DNA from: Colwellia sp.
Lineage (GTDB): Bacteria > Pseudomonadota > Gammaproteobacteria > Enterobacterales > Alteromonadaceae
Reading direction: 5' to 3'
Assembly (NCBI GenBank): GCA_013215295.1
Contig: JABSOZ010000008.1
Coordinates: 151,577 to 215,576 of the forward strand
Length of the DNA stretch: 64,000 nucleotides
Position numbers and translations under genes: made by a program. Position 1 is the stretch's first letter, and each line of letters opens with the position of its first letter. Below the pieces are notes generated by a model. That model made no database searches. It was not told the DNA's origin and saw only the letters and a list, made by a program, of their open reading frames with translations. Below, piece after piece: positions 29,284-38,775 of the stretch.

Positions 29284-31995
29284 CTATAAAAGTGAAACTG
29301 TCTTACTGACATAGGTTGTGGATGATGTGTTTGGCGTTTTAATACTAATGGTTAACGTTGCCTGTTCAGGGTCTCCACCTGATGCATTATTAAGTGTAAA
29401 GTCCATTGAATGGTAGCCATTTTGTGCAGTGTTTCCTATTTCAACACTGGTCGTTCCTTGTAAATCTCCACCATCTAACGAAACACTTATCGTAGTTCCC
29501 AATGGTAAACTTTGCATAGCACTATCAGCGAATCGAAAGCTCAATGTTAATGAATCACCGTCTGATATATCAGGAAGTTCAGTATTGCTACCATCACTGT
29601 CAGCGTAAGTCGTGCTTTGATCGGTATCTGATAGTACATAATTAGGAGAAAATGCGCTTGACATGATTAATACCAACGCTTTTCTTAATGTCGCTTTTTT
29701 AGCGCTTTCATCACATTTAAGACCCGTACATTGGGGACCGTTAAAAAATCCATCGGCATCATTAAATATTCCATCATTATTATTATCAAAAAATTTAGTT
29801 TCTTCAGCATCTTTTATATTGTCTTCATTGTCATCACGCCATGCCTCTGACATATCAACAAAACCTGAAGATAATGGCGTTTGGCGGCCAAAACCAGAAT
29901 TAACATCCGCATTACTTATCGGCTCACCGTCTTCATCATCAAAAATATTATTACCATTTACGTCAAAGAATGTTTCATGCCCAGATGTGGTGGCAAGAAT
30001 TGTTGAACGATGATCGGTTAAAAAAGGTTCTGTAGAAGTCCAGGTAACAGAACAATTACCTGAAACCGTATTACAACTTGATTCGATAGTGCCACCTTCT
30101 GTCGTAAAATTTACAGTGGTTCCATCAGGAACAGGGTTATTAAAGCTATCAGCGAGCCAAACAGAAATAACAGACTCTTCACCAATTGTACTAGCTTCTG
30201 GATTTAACACACTCGCAGCAACAGTTATTGATGATTGTTCAGGTAAACCCGTATTTACAGATAACTCACTTGATTGAGTTTGCACTGTGGTGGTTTCTCC
30301 ATCAACATCCATACTTGCTTGTGCTGTCACTCGGACCACTGAAGGTACGGTCCCAGAAGACACTTGTGTGGTGATCAGCCCTTGGCTATTGGTAAAACCT
30401 GATTCTCGACTTAAACTAATACCTCCAAGAGCTGAGTCTAAACTAAACTCAACTAAATGCTGAGAAAGCACATTTCCTAATGCACTCTTGAGGATAAAGG
30501 TAACGGTAGACGTTTCTACGCCACCACTACCTTTGATAACGATAGAGCTGGGCAGAGTTGAAACAAATTCAATTGAGCCTAATTCCTCTCCTGTGATTTC
30601 AATGTCTATTGATGCAGTATTGGTGACACCATTAGCCGTAATTGAAGCAATGATTATATCTTCAGTGCCTGAAGTACCTGCACAATCTATATCTTCAAAC
30701 GTTGCACTCGCACTGCCTTTGATACTAAAAACGGTGCTATCAATGGTCGCATTGCCATTCACAACACAATTAGAAGTAAAAGTTACAGCCGTAGTCGTAT
30801 TTATACGGTTATTTTCGTTATCAACTATATCGACTAACAAACCTAATGTGCCGCCGGCACTAATTATTGTATTTGTTATGGAAGATTTAATTTCGCCTTC
30901 AACAAATTCATTGTTGTCGTCAAAATACCCTAAACGGGTATCTTCTAGAATAGTGCTACCTGCGGGTGAAATTTGAAAATTGATGCGGTTACTTACAGCG
31001 CTATCATTACTTAAGGATACAATGGCCACACCAGCACCTTCTATACCATTTCCTGATAAAGTAACTGACGCTTGTCCGTTTTCATTGGTTAATGCAGAAG
31101 CAGCACTCAACACGCCAGCATCAACAGTGAAGCTAACAATCTCATTTTCAATTGCATTGCCATTACCATCATTCAAGGTAATTAAAATTTGTGCTTGTTC
31201 ATCGTTTCTAAATTGATTGCTTACGGTACCATTCACCTGCATTTCTACTGATAATGTTGAAAGCAGTTCAATTGAAGTATCACTGATAAATTCATAATCT
31301 ACCGAAGCTGATAAACTTACGGTTGCAGCAGATAATGTTCCAGCCCCCAAAGTGGCATTACTATTCATTATTTCAATTGATGCTACACCTATATCATTGG
31401 TGAGTTTTGAGTCTAAAGAAATCGTGCCTAAGTCGGCTGACAAATCAACGCGTACATTACTCACTGGTTCACCGGATTCATCCGTGATAGTGACTTGTGC
31501 GATGATCGTTTCGTCTTTCTCAAAGCTTTGTGCACTTTCACCTTGGCTATTGAGTAAAATAATTGAAATATCTGTCGGTTCAAAGGAAATAGAGGAGGTA
31601 AATTCATAATCTATTGATGCCGATAAACTGGTTGTTGAAGCAGATAATGTGCCAGCACCTAAAGTGCTCTGGGTATTCATCATTTCAATAGATGCTACAC
31701 CGGAGTCATTGGTGAGTGTTGAGTCGACAGAAAGCGTGCCTAAGTCAGCTGAAAAATTAACACGTACATTATTCACCGGTTCACCGGACACATCCGTTAA
31801 TGTTACTTGTACAGTGACAGTTTCATCTTGATCAAAACTTTGTTCACTTTCACTTTGGCTGTTAAGTAAAATAATTGAAATAGTGGCTGCATCTGAGGTA
31901 ACAGAAGAAGCCTCTTCATTTTCACCCGAGTGACCGTTACAAGCAGAAAGTAGGATGGTCGAAATGACGAACAACATACTGAATAACTTATTCAT
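29284..31995 (-). CDS. Lipoprotein with tandem bacterial Ig-like (Big-1-type) repeats and acidic EF-hand-like loops
   Basis: Lipobox ISTILLSACNG; repeated VTDxSGEPVxNVRVxxSADLGTxSxDSxLTNDxGVASIE units; D/N-rich DVNGNNIFDDEDGE and DNNNDGIFNDADGFFNG loops. Confidence 0.85.
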   Translation of the reverse strand: MNKLFSMLFVISTILLSACNGHSGENEEASSVTSDAATISIILLNSQSESEQSFDQDETVTVQVTLTDVSGEPVNNVRVNFSADLGTLSVDSTLTNDSGVASIEMMNTQSTLGAGTLSASTTSLSASIDYEFTSSISFEPTDISIILLNSQGESAQSFEKDETIIAQVTITDESGEPVSNVRVDLSADLGTISLDSKLTNDIGVASIEIMNSNATLGAGTLSAATVSLSASVDYEFISDTSIELLSTLSVEMQVNGTVSNQFRNDEQAQILITLNDGNGNAIENEIVSFTVDAGVLSAASALTNENGQASVTLSGNGIEGAGVAIVSLSNDSAVSNRINFQISPAGSTILEDTRLGYFDDNNEFVEGEIKSSITNTIISAGGTLGLLVDIVDNENNRINTTTAVTFTSNCVVNGNATIDSTVFSIKGSASATFEDIDCAGTSGTEDIIIASITANGVTNTASIDIEITGEELGSIEFVSTLPSSIVIKGSGGVETSTVTFILKSALGNVLSQHLVEFSLDSALGGISLSRESGFTNSQGLITTQVSSGTVPSVVRVTAQASMDVDGETTTVQTQSSELSVNTGLPEQSSITVAASVLNPEASTIGEESVISVWLADSFNNPVPDGTTVNFTTEGGTIESSCNTVSGNCSVTWTSTEPFLTDHRSTILATTSGHETFFDVNGNNIFDDEDGEPISNADVNSGFGRQTPLSSGFVDMSEAWRDDNEDNIKDAEETKFFDNNNDGIFNDADGFFNGPQCTGLKCDESAKKATLRKALVLIMSSAFSPNYVLSDTDQSTTYADSDGSNTELPDISDGDSLTLSFRFADSAMQSLPLGTTISVSLDGGDLQGTTSVEIGNTAQNGYHSMDFTLNNASGGDPEQATLTISIKTPNTSSTTYVSKTVSLL
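31270..31885 (-). repeat. Two 312-bp (104 aa) tandem Ig-like repeat units
   Basis: ISIILLNSQ(S/G)ES(E/A)QSF...ADLGT(L/I)S...ASIDYEF appears twice with a 312-nt period (ATAATTGAAATA at 31559 and 31871). Confidence 0.85.
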
Positions 31996-32234
31996 TTAAA
32001 AATTCCATTAAATTTTACTATTGAGGTAAATAATAAGAGCCAAGTTGAAAAAAGTCCACGTATATCTATAACCGATTTATTAATAAATAGTATTAAATTA
32101 TCTGCAATTAGTTATTTCAGGGATTTTAATAGTTTAAGCGACATTTTGTAAGAATATGAGGGTATATCAGTAAGATGACACTCGTTACCTATTCGAAAGT
32201 CTGTGGAAAAACTTATGAGTAAGTATCTTATGCG

Positions 32235-32385
32235 ACATCAGATGTGAATTTTAGAAAGAATGCTTTTCTATCCCTCCATTAATAAAAATTCGATGATTTT
32301 GTTCATGTCTAGATCAAAGTCATCGGCTCTTACACCTTTGACAATAAAATCTTTATCGCTCGATAAATCAATATCTTCTGCCATC
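32235..32385. repeat. Direct repeat copy B (M28 3' end remnant plus intact HD-GYP 3' end)
   Basis: Forward frame SYATSDVNFRK resembles the M28 C-terminus AYFAAQSGVNFRK; reverse strand is the C-terminus of the intact HD-GYP gene. Confidence 0.82.
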
Positions 32386-33458
32386 ACATATTGTCCATCA
32401 ACCGCATTATAAAATGACCGCACTTTAGGGTTAGTCGGATCTCCGTCATTACGACTTTCTACAATAGCGAGTTTATTCGAGCTTAATTCAACTAACGAGC
32501 CTACAGGATAAACGCCCATACATTTTATAAATAAGTCAACTAAACGTTCATCTAAGTGATTTTTTTGCGCTAAGCTTCTCAAAATACTAAACGATTTTAA
32601 GTGGCTATAGCCATCTTTATAGCAACGATTAGCAGTGAGCGCGTCGAAAATATCGCAAATAGCAATCATACGACCATATTTAGTGATTTTTTCTTTAGGA
32701 ATATTAAAAGGGTAACCTTTACCATCAAGTTTTTCATGATGAAGCGCAGTAACTTCAAGACTTAATCTAGAAATTCCCGGTGTAGACTCTATGATTTTAA
32801 TTGAATGATTTACATGGCTTTTCATAACCGTAAATTCAGTGTCAGTTAACTTACCTGGCTTATTTAGAATTTTGTCAGGGATATTTATTTTACCGACATC
32901 ATGTAAAAAAGCCCCCACTGAAAGTTGCTGAATAATCTTTTTATCTATCTTTAAGAAACGAGCAAAAATAGTCATAAGCACTGAAACTGAAACTGAATGC
33001 TCTAATAAGTATTCATCTTTTTTTCTGATGTTTATAACGCAGGCTAAAGCATCAGCATTTTTAAATACGGTATCAATGGTTTGATTTGTTATTTCGATAA
33101 CAGGGGCTAAGTCTAGTTCTCGTCCTTGCTGAGCATCTGAAAATATTTGTCGTTGAATGTTTTTTGATTCATTGAAGAGTTCTTTCGCTTTAGTAATTTC
33201 TAATAAAACAGGTGATACACTTTTTAAAGGCTCTGTACTCATTTTATCATTCGCAATAATGTTGCCAGCGATATCAAAAGTTAGCGTTTTACTATCATCA
33301 ATGAGGAGACTTTCTACACCCTTACTTAGTAAGTTATCAATAACGTTGGTGTTTTTTATATGTCCCGGACTGGATAAATTATACGTACCCTGTTGTTGAG
33401 CGATATCAACAACAAAATGTCCTTTCAATAATTCTGATATTTTAATTTCAACAATCAT
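32268..33458 (-). CDS. HD-GYP domain c-di-GMP phosphodiesterase-like protein with DUF3391-like N-terminus
   Basis: LLEHSVSVSVLMTIFARFL, GAFLHDVGKINIPDKILNKPGKLTDTEF, LHHEKLDGKGYPF, CDIFDALTANRCYKDG. Confidence 0.95.
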   Translation of the reverse strand: MIVEIKISELLKGHFVVDIAQQQGTYNLSSPGHIKNTNVIDNLLSKGVESLLIDDSKTLTFDIAGNIIANDKMSTEPLKSVSPVLLEITKAKELFNESKNIQRQIFSDAQQGRELDLAPVIEITNQTIDTVFKNADALACVINIRKKDEYLLEHSVSVSVLMTIFARFLKIDKKIIQQLSVGAFLHDVGKINIPDKILNKPGKLTDTEFTVMKSHVNHSIKIIESTPGISRLSLEVTALHHEKLDGKGYPFNIPKEKITKYGRMIAICDIFDALTANRCYKDGYSHLKSFSILRSLAQKNHLDERLVDLFIKCMGVYPVGSLVELSSNKLAIVESRNDGDPTNPKVRSFYNAVDGQYVMAEDIDLSSDKDFIVKGVRADDFDLDMNKIIEFLLMEG

Positions 33459-33473
33459 AATAAAATTAGCTCG

Positions 33474-34496
33474 TTAAACTAACGCCTGCTGTCTAGTGTT
33501 CTTCAGTTGATATAAGTGTGTATCAGCTTCTTTTAATAGTTCGGACATTGAACGTTTTCCATCACTTGTTGCTACGCCACAAGTAATTGTTACGGATAAC
33601 ACTTTGTCTTGATATGGCATGGGATTATTAATAAAAAACTGACTTAAGCGTTTTGCTGCAAGCCCAGCTTCTTGATGATTTTGATTCGCCAATACCACAA
33701 CAAACTCATCACCAGCGTAACGAAAGCAACGATCATTATCTCGGATTAAACCTTGCAATTTTGTTGCTATGTAAGCCAGAACTTTATCTCCACAATCATG
33801 ACCGTGTTGATCATTAACTTGTTTAAACTTATCACAATCAATAAATAACAGTGAAAATGGTGCGCCGTATCTATGTTGTCGTACTAATTCTTCAGCAATA
33901 CATACTTCCATTAATCGACGATTTGCTACGCCAGTTAATCGATCATAATGTGCCATGTACTCTAGTTGTTCACGAATTAATACATTTGATAAACATAAAC
34001 TAACCTTAGCCGCTAGTTGCTCTAAATGAAAGGTGCCGAGTTCATTACTAAAACGATTTTTATCTCGGTCGGAAAATAACAAACTACCGAAGAGCTGGCC
34101 TTCTAATATCAAGGGGATAAGCGCAATAGATTGTGATTGTATTAGCAAGTCATTAGGTATGGCAGAAGGTAGGTTGTCTAGTTTATTCGTCAAGAACGGT
34201 TTGTCATCAGGATGAAAAGCTTGTAATTGTTCAAAGGATATTTTTGTACTGTGTCGATGCTGCCAAGTCGATTGCAATTGTTCATTAAACAAGTAGCTAA
34301 TAGGTGTAGGTTCAACTAAAAGTAAGGTAATAGAAGTAATATTGAATTTTTGTTTTATGGAATTCAATAATCGTTGAAGTAGCTCATCACAAGATTTACT
34401 GGCGAGTACTTCTTTTTCTATTTCAAATAGCTTTATAGCAATTTTTTCATTGGCTTTAGAGTTGGCAATCAATTGCTCAATTTCTAATTCTGACAT
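33474..34496 (-). CDS. GAF-like plus GGDEF domain diguanylate cyclase-like protein
   Basis: AHYDRLTGVANRRLMEV, LLFIDCDKFKQVNDQHGHDCGDKVL, YAGDEFVVVLAN (signature AGDEF). Confidence 0.93.
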   Translation of the reverse strand: MSELEIEQLIANSKANEKIAIKLFEIEKEVLASKSCDELLQRLLNSIKQKFNITSITLLLVEPTPISYLFNEQLQSTWQHRHSTKISFEQLQAFHPDDKPFLTNKLDNLPSAIPNDLLIQSQSIALIPLILEGQLFGSLLFSDRDKNRFSNELGTFHLEQLAAKVSLCLSNVLIREQLEYMAHYDRLTGVANRRLMEVCIAEELVRQHRYGAPFSLLFIDCDKFKQVNDQHGHDCGDKVLAYIATKLQGLIRDNDRCFRYAGDEFVVVLANQNHQEAGLAAKRLSQFFINNPMPYQDKVLSVTITCGVATSDGKRSMSELLKEADTHLYQLKNTRQQALV

Positions 34497-34651
34497 AATG
34501 ACTTCTTGTTTTATTAGACTGTTTTAATTGTGTTCTTTTAAGAACCATAGTGCAAGCGCTGAGTTATTCAGTAAATGGTATTAATATTGCTTAGTTTATT
34601 ATTCTTAAACCGTTACACTTTTAGAAAGACAAAATGTCAACTTTTTGTCAT

Positions 34652-34678
34652 TCAACCTTTTTTACTTTTAGCCGATAA
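34652..34678 (+). promoter_or_regulatory. FliA (sigma-28) type promoter of motX
   Basis: TCAACCTT-N11-GCCGATAA; the -10 octamer exactly matches the FliA consensus; 46 nt upstream of the ATG at 34724. Confidence 0.7.
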
Positions 34679-34723
34679 TAAGTGAATGCTTATCTGGTTT
34701 GTTAAACTTTTGGATTGTAATTT

Positions 34724-35341
34724 ATGCGAGTTTTATTATTAATTTCAGCTTTATTTTTATTTGTTAGTCATGCAAGTTATGGAAAGAAACTAGAAGCTGT
34801 GCAAATCTATACAGATAATCAGCTTTTGAGTTTAATTAAAGAAAACAAACATCTAGGTCAAGTTGTGCTTGATGAATGTCAGCTCGTACAAGATATTGAA
34901 GTAAGAGCAACTAAATCCCAATATCCATCGTATCAATTCCTTTGGGGTGACATGTTAGCTTTTGGTGTCTGTGTCAAAAAAAATGTTCCTCTTGGACTCC
35001 ATTTCATGAAAAAAGCCGCAGACCAAGCGTTGCCTGAAGCTCTCGAGCAACTAGGTCGTTATTACCATATCGGCAAGTTTATGCAGATAGATGTTGATAA
35101 GGCGATTTTTTTCCTCAAAGAAGCTTCAACAGTAAATAATTTAAAGGCGCAAATTCGTTTGGCTGATATTTATGAGCAGGGTTACGGTAGCCCATTAGAT
35201 TACCCTGAGTTATATGCTCAGCTTCATCACTCTATAACCGAAGATAAAAAAATTCATAAGGAAATTGCTCGATTATTAATGAATTTAGCAATGAAAATGC
35301 CGGAAAGTGTCGTTAATGCGGCAAAACAAGGTAAATTCTAA
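34724..35341 (+). CDS. motX: Sodium-type flagellar motor protein MotX (Sel1 repeats)
   Basis: Signal peptide; SQYPSYQFLWGDMLAFGVCVKKNVPLGLHFMKKAADQALPEALEQLGRYYHIGKFMQIDVDKAIFFLKEAS. Confidence 0.9.
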   Translation: MRVLLLISALFLFVSHASYGKKLEAVQIYTDNQLLSLIKENKHLGQVVLDECQLVQDIEVRATKSQYPSYQFLWGDMLAFGVCVKKNVPLGLHFMKKAADQALPEALEQLGRYYHIGKFMQIDVDKAIFFLKEASTVNNLKAQIRLADIYEQGYGSPLDYPELYAQLHHSITEDKKIHKEIARLLMNLAMKMPESVVNAAKQGKF

Positions 35342-35431
35342 AACTGTTTTTAGTGTTTTAATGTTTTTTATACAGCATCACTTTATTTAGGTATATAATT
35401 GCAGCATTAAAACACTAATCGAGTTTATCCC

Positions 35432-37891
35432 CTGAAAGATCCACATCATAAGCGTGAAGCGAAAAAATACGACAACCCAGTGGCGAGTCGTGAATTATTA
35501 CTATCCATTATTGAAAGTTCACATTCCCCACTTAATTTCAAAGCGATATGTAAAGCTTTGAATTACCATGATGAAACTCATCATGTTGGTATTAAACGCC
35601 GTTTACGTGCTATGGAAAATGCTGGGCAGCTTGTTTTTAATAAACTTAAGCAATATGTCATTCCATCTCAAAATAGCCTAATTACCGGTAAAGTTACCGG
35701 TCATCGTGATGGCTTCGGTTTTTTCGTACCTGATGTTGCTATAGGTGAAAAGCGCGGCAAAGATTTTTATATTTCGTCGCATGAAATGCAGCGAGTTTTT
35801 CATGGCGATATTGTTAGCGCTATATTAGTGGATCGTACTGACCGTAAAGGTCGACAAGAAATTAAAATAATTGAAGTTATTGAACCACGTAAAGCCGGTA
35901 TAGTCGGACGTTTTTACGTAGAGCATGGTATTGCTTATATCGTTCCTGATGATGCGCGTATAAAACAAGACATATTAATAGAACCTGATGGGAAATTGGG
36001 GGCACGCCATGGACAAATGGTCGTGGTCAACGTTTTACATCGTCCTTCAAAACGAAATAATGCCGTGGGTAAAGTTATTGAAGTACTCGGTAATCATCTA
36101 GCGCCAGGTATGGAAATTGATATTGCCCTACGTGAGCATGACTTACCGCACGAATGGCCAGAGCAGGTCATCGAAGAAGTTTCAACAATTGCTGATGAAG
36201 TCGAAGACGAAGCAAAACTTCCACGCGTTGATTTACGTGATTTACCTCTCGTTACTATTGATGGTGAAGATGCTCGAGATTTTGATGATGCGGTTTATTG
36301 CCAGCCTAAAAAATCAGGTGGTTGGCGTTTATGGGTGGCTATTGCCGATGTGAGCTATTACGTTCGTAATGGAACCACACTCGACGATGAAGCTATTTCA
36401 CGGGGGAATTCTGTTTATTTTCCTAGTCAAGTCATTCCCATGCTGCCAGAAAAACTGTCAAACGGGCTATGTTCATTAAACCCTGATGTTGACCGTTTAT
36501 GTATGGTTTGTGAAATGACTATTAGTGCGGCGGGTAAATTGTCTGGTAGTAAATTCTACTCAGCGGTTATGCGTTCACATGCGCGTTTTACTTATAGTAA
36601 AGTAGCGACGATTTTATCAGGTGAAAATGCTAGCGAAAAAGCAGCATTACGTGAAGAACATAAAGCACTAGTACCCGATTTAGAAAATCTATACCAAATG
36701 TATTTAGCATTAAAGACAGCACGGACTAACCGTGGTGCTATTGCTTTTGAAACGTCAGAATCGCTATTTTTGTTTAACAATGACCGAAAAATAGAATCTA
36801 TTGTGCCGTTAATTCGTAACGATGCGCATAAAATGATCGAAGAATGTATGGTTTTAGCAAACGTCGCGACGGCAAAGTTTGTTGAAAAACATCAAATGGC
36901 AGCTTTATTTCGTGTTCATGACAAACCCAGTGAAGACAAGTATAAAAACTTTGTGACTTACTTGAATGAATTAGGTATTGCATTACCAACGCGTGAACAA
37001 CCTGAGCCTGCAGACTACGCTCATATTTTAACTCACGTGCAAGGCCGGCCTGATCAGGAACTTATTCAAACCATGTTGCTTCGGTCAATGCGCCAAGCAG
37101 TATACCAAAGTGAGAATTTAGGACATTTTGGTTTAGCACTTGAGTCTTATAGTCATTTTACTTCGCCGATTCGTCGTTATCCTGATTTAGTTATTCATCG
37201 TGTAATTAAAGCCATTTTAGCCAAACAAGCAAAAGCGGCTAATGAAAATACAGCAGCGAATGTTGGTTTTTATGAATACTCACCCGAAGAAGTGATTGCG
37301 TTAGGTGAAAATTGTTCAATGACCGAACGTCGTGCCGATGACGCAACTCGTGATGTTTCTGATTGGCTAAAGTGTGAATTCATGCAAGATCACGTCGGAG
37401 ACACCTTTACTGGCGTTATTTCTACGGTAACCAACTTCGGCTTGTTTGTTCGTTTAAACGATTTACATATTGAAGGCTTAATTCATATCACCTCGTTAGG
37501 GCATGATTATTATCATTTTGATGATGTTCGCATGTGTTTGAGCGGTGAACGAACCGGCACTAAGTATCGTATTGGTGATGTGTTAGAAGTCAGTGTTGCT
37601 GCGGTGAATTTAGATGAGAAGAAAATAGACCTCGCATTAGCGGGAGAAAAAGACGCGGTTAGTCGTACCAAGTCAGTTGGAAAAACTAAAGCCAAGAGTA
37701 CAGGACTAAGAAAAAACTCTGACAATGGCTTTAATACGCCAAGAGGCAGTGGGGATAAAGGAAAGCCTAAAAAATCAAAAGATAAAAAAACAGAAAAAGT
37801 TAAAAGTAAAAAGACCGAAAAATCCAAAGCTAAAAAACGCACAGCGAGAAAAAAACGTCCGGGAAAAAATGCGCGTAAAACGGCAGAGTAA
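35432..37891 (+). CDS. rnr: Ribonuclease R
   Basis: Co-linear with E. coli RNase R (VDLRDLPLVTIDGEDARDFDDAVYC, HFTSPIRRYPDL, S1 domain, Lys-rich tail). Conserved N-terminus KDPHHKREAKKYDNPVASRE lies upstream of the ORF-track GTG at 35480, so the start is placed at CTG 35432. Confidence 0.9.
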   Translation: MKDPHHKREAKKYDNPVASRELLLSIIESSHSPLNFKAICKALNYHDETHHVGIKRRLRAMENAGQLVFNKLKQYVIPSQNSLITGKVTGHRDGFGFFVPDVAIGEKRGKDFYISSHEMQRVFHGDIVSAILVDRTDRKGRQEIKIIEVIEPRKAGIVGRFYVEHGIAYIVPDDARIKQDILIEPDGKLGARHGQMVVVNVLHRPSKRNNAVGKVIEVLGNHLAPGMEIDIALREHDLPHEWPEQVIEEVSTIADEVEDEAKLPRVDLRDLPLVTIDGEDARDFDDAVYCQPKKSGGWRLWVAIADVSYYVRNGTTLDDEAISRGNSVYFPSQVIPMLPEKLSNGLCSLNPDVDRLCMVCEMTISAAGKLSGSKFYSAVMRSHARFTYSKVATILSGENASEKAALREEHKALVPDLENLYQMYLALKTARTNRGAIAFETSESLFLFNNDRKIESIVPLIRNDAHKMIEECMVLANVATAKFVEKHQMAALFRVHDKPSEDKYKNFVTYLNELGIALPTREQPEPADYAHILTHVQGRPDQELIQTMLLRSMRQAVYQSENLGHFGLALESYSHFTSPIRRYPDLVIHRVIKAILAKQAKAANENTAANVGFYEYSPEEVIALGENCSMTERRADDATRDVSDWLKCEFMQDHVGDTFTGVISTVTNFGLFVRLNDLHIEGLIHITSLGHDYYHFDDVRMCLSGERTGTKYRIGDVLEVSVAAVNLDEKKIDLALAGEKDAVSRTKSVGKTKAKSTGLRKNSDNGFNTPRGSGDKGKPKKSKDKKTEKVKSKKTEKSKAKKRTARKKRPGKNARKTAE

Positions 37892-37970
37892 TATTGACAA
37901 ATAGTATCGTAGACCACACTGAAATACCCTTGATAAAGACAAATAAAGAAAACACTTAAAAGAGAAAACC

Positions 37971-38726
37971 ATGGCAAAGCAAGACGAGTTAATATTTGGC
38001 ATTCATGCCGTTAATGAATTGATTAAACGCGGACCTGAGCGTTTCATTGAACTTTTTTTATTAAAAGGGCGTGAAGACGAACGATTAATGTCGATCATTA
38101 ATTTATCAAAAAAATACGGTATTTCAACACAGCTGGTCAATCGTAAAGTACTTGATGAAAAAAGCGAAGGTGAACAACATCAAGGCGTATTAGCGCGCAT
38201 TACTCAAGGAAGAACTTATACTGAAAATGATATAGACGAGATCCTTGCTCAAGCGAAAGAAAAAAATGAATCACCTTTCTTACTGATTTTAGATGGTGTA
38301 ACTGATCCCCATAACCTTGGCGCATGCCTAAGAAATGCAGATGCTGCGGGCGTACAGGCTATTATTGTGCCAAAGGACAATGCTGCTCGTTTAACCGCAA
38401 CAGTACGTAAAGTTGCGGTAGGTGCGGCTGAAACGGTTCCGTTAGTACAAGTGACTAATTTAGTACGTACAATGAAACAGTTACAAGATAATGGTGTTTG
38501 GATTATTGGTACTGCGGGAGAAACAGATCATTGTTTGTACGATGAAAAATTAAGTGGACCAATGGCATTAGTGATGGGGGCTGAAGGTAAAGGTATGCGT
38601 CGTCTTACCCGTGAAACATGCGATCAACTCGTAAAATTACCTATGGCTGGTAGTGTGTCCAGCTTAAATGTATCAGTAGCTTCAGGTATTTGTTTATTTG
38701 AAATAGTGCGCCAACGTCGTACATGA
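37971..38726 (+). CDS. rlmB: 23S rRNA (guanosine-2'-O-)-methyltransferase RlmB
   Basis: [81 protein letters not shown]. Confidence 0.97.
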   Translation: MAKQDELIFGIHAVNELIKRGPERFIELFLLKGREDERLMSIINLSKKYGISTQLVNRKVLDEKSEGEQHQGVLARITQGRTYTENDIDEILAQAKEKNESPFLLILDGVTDPHNLGACLRNADAAGVQAIIVPKDNAARLTATVRKVAVGAAETVPLVQVTNLVRTMKQLQDNGVWIIGTAGETDHCLYDEKLSGPMALVMGAEGKGMRRLTRETCDQLVKLPMAGSVSSLNVSVASGICLFEIVRQRRT

Positions 38727-38775
38727 TTATTTAGCACATGTACGAGTAAATTGTATTAATGTAAAAAACAGTACT

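Noticed and set aside
29663-31831. Series of plus-strand ORFs opposite the Ig-like lipoprotein gene (116, 62, 162, 78, 85, 60 aa)
   Set aside because: Antisense shadow ORFs over a repetitive Ser/Thr/Val-rich gene; no start-site signals, and the repeats in them mirror the sense-strand repeats.
28944-32385. Interpretation of the flanked Ig-lipoprotein region as a standard IS/transposon
   Set aside because: No transposase, integrase or terminal inverted repeats were seen; the flanking direct repeats are gene-end duplications much longer than normal target-site duplications.
37513-38002. Phe/Leu-rich minus-strand ORFs (154 and 75 aa) that look like membrane proteins
   Set aside because: Antisense of the Lys-rich RNase R tail (AAA/AAG read backwards gives Phe/Leu); an artefact.
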